Counted from the first letter of the stretch, positions 8,942-18,040 are shown. The stretch is 64,000 nt of DNA from Selenomonadaceae bacterium (GCA_017446845.1 JAFSOQ010000061.1:1-64000); one strand, 5' to 3'. Notes: generated by a model from the sequence alone, not told the origin. Translations and numbers: made by a program.

Positions 8942-9103
8942 TCAAGGTTTATGCTTTTCGCCCCAAGCACACAGACCGTCGAGCAACGGAATTAAAGATT
9001 TCCCGCGCTCGGTCAAAGAGTACTCCACTTTCAGCGGAATTTGGTCGTACTCTTTTCTTTTTATCAAATTATCCGCCTCAAGTTCTTTTAACGTGCTGTC
9101 AGA
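8942..9103 (-). pseudogene. HxlR-type regulator C-terminal fragment
   Basis: Reverse-strand translation gives [20 protein letters not shown], then [19 protein letters not shown] and [11 protein letters not shown] before TGA (8942-8944). This is the recognition helix, wing and C-terminal helix of an HxlR winged-helix regulator. The first half of the domain is missing at the 9103 end. It is a decayed remnant, joined at its stop to the SGNH-hydrolase remnant. The surrounding 8.6-9.5 kb looks like a site of repeated deletion. Confidence 0.65.
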
Positions 9104-9299
9104 TTGTCAAAGATACATTACAAAAAATCAGAAAGGACTTGAAGAAGGGATTTAAAGTCCAAAGAGCACATCGGCGGTAAAGTTATTCCAAATCACCAGC
9201 CTAAGCTTAAAGTCTTCAAAAAACGAAAAATTGCCGATTGACTTGATATCTAAAAACTTCTTGCCTAAAAATTTTTTTTTGTGCTATTCTGTCTATCGT
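9104..9299 (+). other. Gene-free decayed stretch, possible HU-like remnant
   Basis: Forward translation in one frame gives [19 protein letters not shown] (about 9107-9165) and, in another frame, GGKVIPNHQPKLKVFKKRKI (about 9171-9233). Their order and spacing recall the two halves of an HU/IHF DNA-binding protein, but the match is loose and the frames differ. I see no intact gene. Treat as weak. Confidence 0.2.
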
Positions 9300-9350
9300 A
9301 AGCTCCTTTGCTCTGTGCTAATTCAATCATAACATAAAGGAGCTTTTTTC
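9300..9350 (+). terminator. Hairpin followed by a T-run
   Basis: AAGCTCCTTT (9300-9309) pairs perfectly with AAAGGAGCTT (9336-9345) across a 26-base loop and runs into TTTTTT. It could end transcripts from the decayed stretch or act as a small structured RNA. No gene directly precedes it. Confidence 0.45.
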
Positions 9351-9482
9351 ATATCTATTTTTGTGTCATTTCTATTGTAATCCTATATGAAGCATTTTTG
9401 CTGCTGTGCAACGTTGCATTCCAATCAGTAAAAAAATATTTGTCGATTGATTGTTGGAATAGTATAATGCGGGAAATTTAGC

Positions 9483-9548
9483 TGTCAGGTGTCAGCTGTC
9501 AGTTGTCAGGAAAAGTTATTCTGAAAGCCGGAAGCTGAAAGCTGAAAG
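9483..9548. repeat. Heptamer arrays upstream of the CNNM gene
   Basis: Two adjacent 7-bp arrays: TGTCAGG, TGTCAGC, TGTCAGT, TGTCAGG (9483-9510), and CTGAAAG, CCGGAAG, CTGAAAG, CTGAAAG (9521-9548). They end 7 bases before the GGAGG site of the next gene. Part of the dispersed heptamer family of this window. Confidence 0.85.
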
Positions 9549-9569
9549 CTCCCAACGGAGGTTTTTTAA

Positions 9570-10889
9570 TTGGACATCGTGCCCATATTGCTTAATACGT
9601 TCCTCGTCTTTTTTCTGATTGCCATGAACGGCTTTTTCGTCGCGGCAGAATTTTGTTGCGTGAAAATGCGTCCGTCGCGATTGGAAACTTTAATTCAAGA
9701 GGGCAACACGCGGGCTAAGTATGCAAAAAAATTAATCGACGAACTTGACGAAGCATTATCCGTTACACAGCTCGGAATAACTTTGGCGTCGTTGGGCTTG
9801 GGCTGGGTCGGCGAACCGTTCGTAGCAAAATTAATCGCGCCCGCAATTCACGCCCTGGGAATCGGCGAAACTTTGGGGCATACAATTTCATTTGCGCTGG
9901 CTTTTTCGCTGATAACTTCAATGCACATAATTTTGGGCGAGTTGACGCCGAAATCAATGGCAATCGCCGCGAGTGAAAAAATTTTGCTCAACATCGCCTT
10001 GCCCATGATAATTTTTTGGAAAGTCATGTACCCGTTCGTCTGGCTGCTCAACAAGACCGCAAGCTTTGTAAGTCATCATTTGGGCTTGAGTATTTCGGAA
10101 GGCGAAGTCGCGCACAATCCCGAAGAAATTCGACTGCTCATGAAGGAAAGTCGCAAGCAAGGACTCGTTGACGATACCGAGGTTGATTTTGTCGATAATG
10201 TCTTTGACTTCACCGAGCGCAATGTCCGAGAAATTATGGTGCCGCGTCTCGATATGGTTTGTCTTTATCTGAACAAGAGCTACGAAGAAAATCTCGCGAC
10301 GATTTTGGAAGAGGAAATGACGCGCTATCCGATTTGCGACGAGGATAAAGATCATATCATCGGCTTCTTGCACATAAAAGATTTGACCAAAGTTTTGATT
10401 CAAGGCAAGCGCAAACCGAGTTTAAAAAAATTGGCGCGAAAAGTTTTCTTCGTGCCGGAAAGTATGGACGTAAGTGTTTTGCTTGAGACCATGCAAAAAA
10501 ATCGTTCGCAGCTGGCGATAGTCGTCGACGAATACGGCGGAACTGCCGGCATGGTCACGATTGAAGATATTATCGAAGAGATTGTCGGCGAGATTCAAGA
10601 CGAATTCGACGAGGAACGACCCGATTCCGAAAAGCGCGACGACAATCTTTATTCGATTGATGCCAAGATGTTGCTTGAGGAGTTGGAAGACGAATTCGAG
10701 ATTAAAATTGAGGACGAGAACGTTGACACGGTCGGCGGCTGGCTCAATGACAAATTGGGCGGCGAGCCGAAGGTCGGGCAGTCTGCTTCTTGTGAGGGAA
10801 ATATTTTTTACGTTGAGGAAGTCGAAGGCTTGAGAATTACCCGCATTTTGATTCGCCTTGCTGCTCCGAAAAAATTTTCCGACGATTAA
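9570..10889 (+). CDS. CNNM/CBS-domain transporter-like membrane protein (HlyC/CorC family)
   Basis: A 439-residue protein with an N-terminal DUF21/CNNM membrane domain (about 1-190, including VTQLGITLASLGLGWVGEPF), a CBS pair (about 205-325, with REIMVPRLDMVCL and RSQLAIVVDEYGGTAGMVTI), and a C-terminal CorC_HlyC domain (about 345-430). Family members are implicated in magnesium or cobalt transport and were formerly annotated as haemolysins. TTG start at 9570 with GGAGG 8 bases upstream. Preceded by heptamer arrays and followed after 23 bases by a small gene that may share its transcript. Confidence 0.9.
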   Translation: MDIVPILLNTFLVFFLIAMNGFFVAAEFCCVKMRPSRLETLIQEGNTRAKYAKKLIDELDEALSVTQLGITLASLGLGWVGEPFVAKLIAPAIHALGIGETLGHTISFALAFSLITSMHIILGELTPKSMAIAASEKILLNIALPMIIFWKVMYPFVWLLNKTASFVSHHLGLSISEGEVAHNPEEIRLLMKESRKQGLVDDTEVDFVDNVFDFTERNVREIMVPRLDMVCLYLNKSYEENLATILEEEMTRYPICDEDKDHIIGFLHIKDLTKVLIQGKRKPSLKKLARKVFFVPESMDVSVLLETMQKNRSQLAIVVDEYGGTAGMVTIEDIIEEIVGEIQDEFDEERPDSEKRDDNLYSIDAKMLLEELEDEFEIKIEDENVDTVGGWLNDKLGGEPKVGQSASCEGNIFYVEEVEGLRITRILIRLAAPKKFSDD

Positions 10890-10912
10890 TGTTATTAAGG
10901 AGAAATGTTTTC

Positions 10913-11194
10913 ATGAATGAAAAGGATTACTTTAATTTTAACTTGCTCGGCATGTACGATAAGCGCATGAAAAAAGCAGTGAAGAAAGCCAAAAAACGCG
11001 GAACAATTTCGTCGGCAGAAGCACAAGAATTAAGTCAAATGAACTTCGCAGACATAGCATCTGTAATGGCACTTATGCTTGGCGAAACAGATATGGCGCG
11101 AGACTTTCAAAAATTCGGAACGGTAAAAGTTCCGGAAGAACAGCTTGACGAATTAAAACGAAAACAGGAAGAGCAAAAAAAATCCGATAAGTAA
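10913..11194 (+). CDS. Small charged protein of unknown function
   Basis: A 93-residue product starting MNEKDYFNFNLLGMYDKRMK, very rich in Lys, Glu and Gln, with a helical basic stretch (KKAVKKAKKRG) and a C-terminal KRKQEEQKKSDK. No signal peptide or membrane helix. AAGGAG lies 10 bases before ATG 10913; an earlier ATG at 10889 overlaps that ribosome site and is less likely. It is downstream of the CNNM gene and ends back to back (no gap) with the convergent def gene. I do not recognise the family. Confidence 0.55.
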   Translation: MNEKDYFNFNLLGMYDKRMKKAVKKAKKRGTISSAEAQELSQMNFADIASVMALMLGETDMARDFQKFGTVKVPEEQLDELKRKQEEQKKSDK

Positions 11195-11674
11195 TTATTT
11201 TTTTTCCGGTCTGCCCTTAGTGATGTTTTTGGCAATGTCGATAAAAAGTTGACCGTCAAGATGGTCGATTTCGTGCTGAATGCAACGGGCAAGCAAACCT
11301 TCCGCTTCCAAAGTTTTTTTCTTGCCGAAACGACTTGTGTACTCGACGTGAATTTTTTCTGCGCGCTCCACGTCGCCGAAAAGGTCGGGGCAAGAAAGAC
11401 AACCTTCATTGTCGACAACCGAACCTTCGCGGAAAGTTATGACGGGATTAATCAAGTCGTAGCGATTATTCCGATCTTTCCTGTCCACGTCGACGACACA
11501 AACGCGAATTGATTTGCCGATTTGCGGCGCGGCAATTCCGATGCCTTCGCTTGCGTACATTGTTTCAGCCATATCGTCCAAAAGTTTTCTCAAGCGTTTG
11601 TCGATTTTTTCGACCGGTTTACTGATTTCTTTCAAGACGGGGTCGCCCGCCGTTTTTATTTCAAGCAATGCCAT
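11195..11674 (-). CDS. def: Peptide deformylase
   Basis: Removes the formyl group from nascent chains. The 159-residue product shows all three metal-site motifs: GIGIAAPQIG, NEGCLSCPD (Cys ligand) and QHEIDHLDG (two His ligands and catalytic Glu). Start at ATG 11674 with GGAGG 7 bases upstream. The gene is convergent with the small gene on its right-hand stop side, the two stop codons being adjacent. Its leader contains a heptamer array. Not coupled with fmt here, unlike many Firmicutes. Confidence 0.93.
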   Translation of the reverse strand: MALLEIKTAGDPVLKEISKPVEKIDKRLRKLLDDMAETMYASEGIGIAAPQIGKSIRVCVVDVDRKDRNNRYDLINPVITFREGSVVDNEGCLSCPDLFGDVERAEKIHVEYTSRFGKKKTLEAEGLLARCIQHEIDHLDGQLFIDIAKNITKGRPEKK

Positions 11675-11689
11675 AGATAAGCCTCCGGT

Positions 11690-11768
11690 TTAGGATTTAG
11701 GATTTAGGAATTAGGATTTAGGAGTTAGGATTTAGGGTTTTGAATTTTTAATTCCTACTTCCTAATTG
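11690..11768. repeat. Heptamer array between def and cbiE
   Basis: Seven consecutive 7-bp units from 11690: TTAGGAT, TTAGGAT, TTAGGAA, TTAGGAT, TTAGGAG, TTAGGAT, TTAGGGT. The opposite sense follows (AATTCCTACTTCCTAATT, about 11750-11767), so the transcript could fold on itself. The array occupies the divergent def/cbiE gap and starts about 4 bases from the def ribosome site. Confidence 0.9.
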
Positions 11769-11817
11769 CCTTTTCGACGTCGCGCAGATTTTTTCCTATC
11801 AAATTTTGGAGGGCAAC

Positions 11818-12456
11818 ATGAACAAAAAAATAATCGTGGCGGGTATCGGACCCGGCAGTGAAGATTTTATTTCGCCCGCCGCGCTCAAAAAAATTCGCTC
11901 GGCTGAATTTTTGGTCGGCGGAAGACGCGCACTCAATCAATTTGCTTCGGCTAATCAAACAATCTTTCCAATAACTCGCGACTTGGACGCGGCGATTAAT
12001 TTCATCAGAGAAAAAATTTTGCTCGGCAAAGTCGTCGTAATGGTAAGCGGCGACCCCGGCTACTATTCCATGCTCGACTTGCTGAGAAAAAATTTTCCGC
12101 CGTCGTCAATCGAAGTCATTCCGTCAATCAGTGCAATGCAACTTGCTTTTGCAAAAATTTCTTTGCCTTGGCAAGAAGCGACGCTTCTAAGTTTTCACGG
12201 GCGACAACCTGCGCGCGAAGCATTAAAATATTCGGAAGGAAAAATCTTGGGCTTATTGACGGACGCCGAATTTAATTCCGCAACTGTCTCAAAAATTTTG
12301 CTCGAATGCGGCTGGGATAAAAAATCCTCCGTCACTGTCTGTGAAAAACTTTCCTATCCCGATGAAAAAATTTCTGTGACAACACTCGCCGACGCCGCCA
12401 AAGCCGAACCCGTCAAACATTGTATCTTAATTGTTCGCCGGTCAATTCAAAGTTAA
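11818..12456 (+). CDS. cbiE: Precorrin-6Y C5,15-methyltransferase, CbiE-type subunit
   Basis: A 212-residue SAM-dependent tetrapyrrole methylase of cobalamin synthesis. IIVAGIGPGSEDFISPAALK is the N-terminal SAM-binding loop, VVMVSGDPGYYSMLDLL the second, and EVIPSISAMQLAFAKISLPW the substrate region. It methylates the corrin ring at C5 (and C15 with CbiT). ATG 11818 follows GGAGG by 6 bases; an ATG at 11806 overlaps that site. No other cob/cbi gene is adjacent, which is unusual because cbiE normally sits in a cbi operon; the partner CbiT must be elsewhere. Confidence 0.85.
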   Translation: MNKKIIVAGIGPGSEDFISPAALKKIRSAEFLVGGRRALNQFASANQTIFPITRDLDAAINFIREKILLGKVVVMVSGDPGYYSMLDLLRKNFPPSSIEVIPSISAMQLAFAKISLPWQEATLLSFHGRQPAREALKYSEGKILGLLTDAEFNSATVSKILLECGWDKKSSVTVCEKLSYPDEKISVTTLADAAKAEPVKHCILIVRRSIQS

Positions 12457-12548
12457 TAATCGCACCACAACCGCAAATTTAAACGCTTCGCACCTGCCAA
12501 GAAGGGACTCCTTCCGACAACTTTTAAGAAATTTTTAACACTTAATAC

Positions 12549-12577
12549 TTGACAAAAATCCTTTCGTAGGTTATTCT
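12549..12577 (+). promoter_or_regulatory. Predicted strong sigma-A promoter for the RTX-protein leader
   Basis: TTGACA (12549-12554), a 17-base spacer and TATTCT (12572-12577). Transcription from about 12584 would give a leader of about 545 bases before the ATG of the large protein, crossing a mini-ORF, the TnpB/omega-RNA-like element and a heptamer array. Confidence 0.7.
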
Positions 12578-12638
12578 GCGCGCGACGGTCAAGCGTTTGG
12601 TGGACGCAGATTCGTCGTAGTAAAGGGGGGTCTTCGCC

Positions 12639-12695
12639 ATGAGTTGGGGAACGAAAGGCGGACGATCTGAATCTGTGGCGTTTGGACTTGTCTAA
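12639..12695 (+). CDS. Possible leader peptide, 18 residues
   Basis: ATG 12639 opens a frame MSWGTKGGRSESVAFGLV and a stop. AAAGGGGGG lies 9 bases upstream and would serve as ribosome site. It is in the long leader downstream of the predicted promoter. No family recognised; it may be a regulatory upstream peptide or chance. Confidence 0.3.
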   Translation: MSWGTKGGRSESVAFGLV

Positions 12696-12779
12696 TCGTG
12701 TGTAGGGTTTACGAGTTCAACGCTGTTTTGGTTTTTTTGGGATTGTTCCAAAAAGGGGTTCGCAACAGTTAAAAGAAAC

Positions 12780-12925
12780 TTAAGACAAAATGCAGGAGCT
12801 TCCACGAACACGGAAACCTGCATGTGTACCCGTTCGTTAGCGGGGAATTCAAGCCTGTGGAGCGTCGAAAAAACGTCAGTAGCTTCGGCAAAAGCGGACG
12901 CGCTGAAGCAGGAATGAGACAGAAA
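12780..12925 (+). ncRNA. TnpB 3'-end / omega-RNA-like element, copy 1
   Basis: The 25 bases at 12825-12849 recur exactly at 41082-41106. The segment forms a stem GCAGG/CCTGC (12792-12796 with 12817-12821, plus inner TTCC/GGAA), then CCCG/CGGG around TTCGTTAG, then a third part ending GAAGCAGGAATG. In one frame it reads YPFVSGEFKPVERR, then KSGRAEAGM and a stop, like the C-terminus of IS200/IS605 TnpB proteins, whose 3' end doubles as the omega (guide) RNA scaffold. No tnpB body is present upstream. It lies in the leader of the RTX-type gene. Family assignment is inferred. Confidence 0.5.
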
Positions 12926-12928
12926 AGC

Positions 12929-12963
12929 AATTAGGAATTAGGAATTAGGAAGTAGGAATTAGA
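12929..12963. repeat. Heptamer array 3' of the omega-RNA-like element
   Basis: AATTAGG, AATTAGG, AATTAGG, AAGTAGG, AATTAGA. It starts directly after the TnpB-like reading frame and its stop codon lies in the first unit. A complementary-sense stretch (TTCCCTTGTCCCTAATCA, about 12982-12999) follows. Confidence 0.85.
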
Positions 12964-13127
12964 AATGAAAAACTTTTCCCGATTCCCTTGTCCCTAATCA
13001 CTTTTTACAAGTTCTCAGTAACGGCAATTTGTTTCCGGCTTGCTTTTCACAGCGAGCAATTCAAAAATCTTTTTTCAGTGAGCCGTAACTCAAAAGAGGC
13101 ACGGCACAAGAAGGGAGTACTTTTTAC

Positions 13128-16100
13128 ATGAATGATTTTTTCAACGTCCTCGACGATTTCGAGCTTGAGGATTTTGTTTTGGCAGACGATTCTTCATCCA
13201 CCAGTTCAAGCATTGTTTCCATGGATGTTGCAAGCGACGCAACGCCCGATCCCGGTCCTGCAGAAATCGATCCGGAAGATGCCGAATACAGCGATGAATT
13301 AGTCGATAACGTCAAGGGCGATAAGGCTGAGGTTACAGAAAACGGACAGTATGTCTGGAGAAACGGCACAAATCCGTTCGCTAATACTACCGGTAAAGGC
13401 GTGTACTTTGCCGGAACGGGCATTGAAAAGACCGACGGCGGCGGCGAAGGCGACAACTTCACTTACACCGAAATCGGCATAAGTGATATTAAAGGTATTT
13501 CGCTTACTCAAAAGATTCTTTCGACTGCTAAGGCTATCTTCGAAAGAGGAACCGGAAGTGGCTTCCAGTTCTCCGGCAGCGCGGGTCTTTCTCTTAAATT
13601 GAATAACGGCTATGTCCAAGGCGGCAGCTTCGCCAGCGGCAATGCTCAATTCTCGCTCGGCAGCTATACCGGCAATGCGGCAACTTACACCAACGGCAAC
13701 GACATAGTCGTTACGATTCAAGGCTTTGAAGATCCTGCAGACGACACCGATTTAATTGAGTGGACCGGCGACGAAACCAGCTTCGACGGAATCACAACAA
13801 CTCAAGACGAGGGCGCGTCCGTTACTGTAACGAACGATTACAACTTCGAAATCGACGGTCACGAAGTCAAGATTAAGAACGTCGCAGCAGGTTCTGTTGT
13901 ATTTACCTACAACGAAGACGGCGGCATTGATCTCGACCTCAGCGGTCTCACTGCAGCTGCCAACGAAGTTATCAATGTTGTTTCCGCAGCAGATGCCGAT
14001 AACCTCATTCCTCCGACTGATCCCGATGACGGCGTTGGCGTAAAAGCTAATGCAGAGATTAAGATCGGCAACAGCACGTTCACTTACACCAACCACGGCG
14101 ATGCTCACTTCACGCTCAACGACAACGGCTCGGTTGAAGGCTTTGTTTTGGCAACCGTAAACGATGCAATCACAGTAACCAAGAGCCAAAATATTGCTGT
14201 CTATGACGAAGAAGATACCGATAACGCAATCATCGACGTCAACAGCGGCAACAATTACACAATCACCAAGCTTGCAAACAACTACAGGCTCACGATTACC
14301 GAATCGGCAGATGTCGTAATCGGCGACACCGAAATGAACTTCAACATCAGCAAGGCAACCAAAGCTGCTCTCGCTACCACCCCGATTACCGTTATCTTCG
14401 ACGAAGACGGCACAATCGAAAGTGTTGACGGTCTCTACAGACTTACAAGCACGAGCGACGCCTTGACTGTTACCGGTGCGGATGTAACGAGCGAAGAAGA
14501 CGGACTGCCTGTTCGTACAAGCGGCGGCGTCCTTAACTACATCTCCGTTTCCAACGGCGACTTCACCCTCACGGGCGGCGTAGCAGGTGAACAACAAATC
14601 GCAGTTGCTTCGGGTAAAACTGTCTATGGAGTTTATGACAATGCTCGCCTTGTCACCACTGAAGGCGCAGGCACAATCGTCGACGGCGTCAACAACATTA
14701 CCTATACTCACGACGGCGGCTACTTCAATGCAGACGAAGCCGATGGCATTCTCAACTTTGTCTTCACCAATGCAGGCGATTCTGTAACGTTGCCCAAGAA
14801 CGGCGAAGGAATTGACCTCTTCTACCTCGATGAAACCACTGCTCACAAGCTTCCGCTTCCTGCTATTGCTCAGCAAGACGGCTTCAAGGTCACTCTTACC
14901 GATGTCAGCACTCCGACCGATCCGCAATTCACAATCAGCAACATCGAAGAAGGCGCAACCATTCCTGCAATCGAACCTTTGAGGAATCCGATTATCGCGG
15001 ATGCAGATGACACCATTACTTTCAATCTCGAAGGTAACGTTACGGGTCTCGGCGGTCTGGAAGGTTCTGTCGTTCTCCGTGACATGGAAGGCGCCTACAC
15101 CATTGACATCAACGGTGACACACTTACTTACAACACCTCAGGCGACATTACGGTTACGGGCGACACCAGCACCGGTCTTGCACAAGTCAGCGGTCTCGTC
15201 GACGGCGATGCAGTCAGCAGCTCCGACGACAACACGGTATTTGTCTTCGCAACCGACGGCGATGATACATTCACTGTCAATGACAAAGTCTACACTATCA
15301 CAGGCGACACCAACGGCGTTTCAATCACTGCAGGCGGCGTAGTCACGGGTCTTGACGAAGATGCTCACCTCCAGGTCAGCGCAGGTCCGGTCACTGTCAA
15401 CGGCGTAACATACTCTGCAGATGATGTTGCAACAGCCAACCTCACCGGCGAATCAATTATCAGCTACAAGACCAAAGCAGGCGACGACAGCTCCTTCATC
15501 GAAGATTACAATTATCCGTTGTTCCACTCCTCAACTAAAGCCGATGAAATAATGTACGCTAACAACTGGCTGAATCTCGACTATGTAAACGGAAAAGAAT
15601 TCACTACCGAAAATACCTTCTATGAATCTACTGTTACAAACGTCAGCGAACTGAATCGTGCCTCCGACACAACTCCGGCTCTGGTAGTCTTCGACACCAA
15701 AGGCACTGTCAGCGGCGCACTCAGCACCACCGCAGGCAAGAGCGTTGCTTGGATCACCGACACAGCTGAAGGCGAAAAGAACATTGTCCTCGGCAACCAC
15801 GGCGACGCAGTCATCATGCAAGGTGACGACGAATACGGTTCAGTCCACATCACTGTTGGCGGCGGTCACGATACAATCTTCGTCGGCGGCTATCCGGGCA
15901 CTGATAAGGTTGTCCACCAGGCCAACATGAAGACTTACATCGACATGGGCGGCGCGTCCGACGGCAGCGTTGACAAGATTCACACCTACGCAGCAGCAAA
16001 TGCCAACATCGTCCTCGAGAACTACGACGAGACGGCTATCTCCGGTGTTGTTCTCCACGATCCTGAAATTCCGTACGCTGATAACATCGTCGATGCAATC

Positions 16101-17945
16101 CAAGACAATCTGTTAGTCTTCGAAGACGGCGGAATCACTGCAATTGACCGCGACGAGTTCGATAAGAACCAGTCCCTCAAAGAAGGTACCGACCGCAAGA
16201 CCAGAATCACTGTTGACAACATCAACGACGCTCACCAGAACATGATTCGCTTGTTCGGCTACAAAGACAGCAAAGACACCTACGGCGACGACTATGGTCA
16301 GTTGGTCGGCTTCACCGATAACGCAGGCGGCGTTCTCGACGCAAGCGATCTTGCTGAAGACCTCATCCTTGTCGGCAATAAAGACGGCAACAAGGCTGCA
16401 GGCTCCTACCTCAAGACCGGTGCAGGCGACGATACTGTCTTCGCAGGTGCTCAAGACACAATCGACACCGGCGACGGCGTAGACCTCATCATCATGGACG
16501 ACGATACGGGTCGTGAAGGTGCAACGATTGTTGTCGGAGCAGGCGCAGGCGACGCTGTCATGAACCTGCAGAGCGGCTTCAACGGCGATGTCTTCGATGT
16601 TACCTCGTACGACGGCAAGTTGGATTACACGTTCGAAGACGGCGTCCTCGCCATCATTGACAAGTCCAGCAAGTCCTCGTTGGTTGCGGATACCACCGTT
16701 ACCGGAGACTTTGTCGAACAGACCTTCATCAACGGCAGCGATACCCTCTATGCAGCTGTTGCCAAAGAAGAAGGCATAATTTCCGTCACCGACGACAACG
16801 ACATCGTTCCCAACTACTATCTCGCTAAAGACGGCGGCATTGACTTCAGCGCTTACAGCGGCAATGTCGGACTCGACGTAGACGGTCTTGACGGCGATTG
16901 GACCGGCGACAACTATGTCGGCAGCTCGAATGTAACTCTTGGCAGTGCTGTCAGCAGCCTCATCGGCGGCAAGGGCGACACTATCTTCAAGGGCGGCGCA
17001 GCTGACGAAGTTCTTATCGCAGGTACCGGCGAAGGCTCGCTCTACGGCGGCGGCGGCAAGAACCTCTTGGTAGGCAACATCACCGAAGACAAGTTCGGCT
17101 CCACCGAATTCTTCAACATCGGTATCCACAACGGCGCACAGAACACCATCACCGGATTCGAATTCATTGCAGACGGCGGCACCAACCAAGCTACCTTCGA
17201 CGCATTGAACCTCGGCTTGAGCGACAACAATGATGTCACCGCCATCGAAACCAATGCAGACGGCTCCGTCAGCGTTGCAATCAAGGGCGTTGAGAGTGGC
17301 GCAACCGAGACAGTCACAATCGTAGACGCGGCAGGCAAAGAATTCCTCATCGACCGCGGCACGCAGACCGAAACTGTTGCTCAGATTGCTGCAACGGAAG
17401 TCACCGTCAACAACTCCTATGTTGACTTCTACTGCGCAACCGACGATGCCAACGGCGCAACTGTCAAAGTCGGCAACATCGCTTCGACCGAGATTTGGCT
17501 CGATGCTCCGGATTACGGCAACGGCGTAGACTACAGCAACAGCAGATTCACGGTCGTCGACGCACGCGGCTCCAACGCGGAAGTCCTGATTGCAGGTAAC
17601 GATATTGCCAACACAATCTACGGCGGCGCAGGCAATGCAAGCATGTGGGGCGGCTCCGGCATCGTCAACGACGTGATGTACGGCGGCACCGGTCACAACG
17701 AGTTCTACTTCGAAGCATACAACGGCAACGATACTATCATGAGCGCGAATGACGGCGACGTTATCCAGCTCGGCGTAACGCTTGACCAGATTAACTTCGA
17801 CGGCACGAACATCACCGCGACCGGCATCGACATCAAACTCAACGACGGCAGCTCGCTCACAGTCAACAGCACTGCTGAAGTCAACATTGTCCTCGACGAC
17901 GGCACGACTGCAAAAGTCAACCGCCAGACCGGTCAATTTGAATAA
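13128..17945 (+). CDS. Very large acidic RTX-type calcium-binding surface/secreted protein
   Basis: A 1605-residue, strongly acidic, Gly/Asp/Asn/Thr-rich protein with almost no cysteine and no Sec signal; the N-terminus (MNDFFNVLDDFELEDFVLAD) is acidic and Ser-rich. The middle is a series of irregular beta-rich repeats. The C-terminal part carries degenerate RTX nonapeptides, such as GGKGDTIFKGGAADEVLIAG, NTIYGGAGNASMWGG and YNGNDTIMSANDGD, which bind calcium and are typical of type I-secreted proteins. Codons are C-ending (GGC, GAC, AAC) much more than in neighbours, suggesting high expression. GGGAG site before ATG 13128. Likely an adhesin or surface-layer component; export genes are not nearby. 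Confidence 0.8.
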   Translation: MNDFFNVLDDFELEDFVLADDSSSTSSSIVSMDVASDATPDPGPAEIDPEDAEYSDELVDNVKGDKAEVTENGQYVWRNGTNPFANTTGKGVYFAGTGIEKTDGGGEGDNFTYTEIGISDIKGISLTQKILSTAKAIFERGTGSGFQFSGSAGLSLKLNNGYVQGGSFASGNAQFSLGSYTGNAATYTNGNDIVVTIQGFEDPADDTDLIEWTGDETSFDGITTTQDEGASVTVTNDYNFEIDGHEVKIKNVAAGSVVFTYNEDGGIDLDLSGLTAAANEVINVVSAADADNLIPPTDPDDGVGVKANAEIKIGNSTFTYTNHGDAHFTLNDNGSVEGFVLATVNDAITVTKSQNIAVYDEEDTDNAIIDVNSGNNYTITKLANNYRLTITESADVVIGDTEMNFNISKATKAALATTPITVIFDEDGTIESVDGLYRLTSTSDALTVTGADVTSEEDGLPVRTSGGVLNYISVSNGDFTLTGGVAGEQQIAVASGKTVYGVYDNARLVTTEGAGTIVDGVNNITYTHDGGYFNADEADGILNFVFTNAGDSVTLPKNGEGIDLFYLDETTAHKLPLPAIAQQDGFKVTLTDVSTPTDPQFTISNIEEGATIPAIEPLRNPIIADADDTITFNLEGNVTGLGGLEGSVVLRDMEGAYTIDINGDTLTYNTSGDITVTGDTSTGLAQVSGLVDGDAVSSSDDNTVFVFATDGDDTFTVNDKVYTITGDTNGVSITAGGVVTGLDEDAHLQVSAGPVTVNGVTYSADDVATANLTGESIISYKTKAGDDSSFIEDYNYPLFHSSTKADEIMYANNWLNLDYVNGKEFTTENTFYESTVTNVSELNRASDTTPALVVFDTKGTVSGALSTTAGKSVAWITDTAEGEKNIVLGNHGDAVIMQGDDEYGSVHITVGGGHDTIFVGGYPGTDKVVHQANMKTYIDMGGASDGSVDKIHTYAAANANIVLENYDETAISGVVLHDPEIPYADNIVDAIQDNLLVFEDGGITAIDRDEFDKNQSLKEGTDRKTRITVDNINDAHQNMIRLFGYKDSKDTYGDDYGQLVGFTDNAGGVLDASDLAEDLILVGNKDGNKAAGSYLKTGAGDDTVFAGAQDTIDTGDGVDLIIMDDDTGREGATIVVGAGAGDAVMNLQSGFNGDVFDVTSYDGKLDYTFEDGVLAIIDKSSKSSLVADTTVTGDFVEQTFINGSDTLYAAVAKEEGIISVTDDNDIVPNYYLAKDGGIDFSAYSGNVGLDVDGLDGDWTGDNYVGSSNVTLGSAVSSLIGGKGDTIFKGGAADEVLIAGTGEGSLYGGGGKNLLVGNITEDKFGSTEFFNIGIHNGAQNTITGFEFIADGGTNQATFDALNLGLSDNNDVTAIETNADGSVSVAIKGVESGATETVTIVDAAGKEFLIDRGTQTETVAQIAATEVTVNNSYVDFYCATDDANGATVKVGNIASTEIWLDAPDYGNGVDYSNSRFTVVDARGSNAEVLIAGNDIANTIYGGAGNASMWGGSGIVNDVMYGGTGHNEFYFEAYNGNDTIMSANDGDVIQLGVTLDQINFDGTNITATGIDIKLNDGSSLTVNSTAEVNIVLDDGTTAKVNRQTGQFE

Positions 17946-17969
17946 GAACAGACAAATCACAATCTATTT

Positions 17970-18038
17970 TAGCGATTAGCAAGCAGTTGTTGGCGGTTAT
18001 GGTTGTAAACACTAACCGCTAACCGCTAATCACTAAAA
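17970..18038. repeat. Heptamer-type repeats after the RTX gene
   Basis: AGCGATTAG at the left and AACCGCT, AACCGCT, AATCACT at the right (about 18013-18035) face each other with opposite sense. They lie between the stop codon and the terminator. Confidence 0.65.
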
Positions 18039-18040
18039 AG

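Noticed and set aside
11769-11817. Cobalamin riboswitch upstream of cbiE
   Set aside because: The leader is too short and is filled by the heptamer array; no B12-box-like sequence is visible.
13752-17960. Long reverse-strand open frames of 391 and 615 codons opposite the RTX gene
   Set aside because: They arise because the RTX gene uses GAC, GGC and AAC codons that read as few stops on the other strand. They lack ribosome sites and their translations are Val/Cys/Asp-rich with no recognisable domain.
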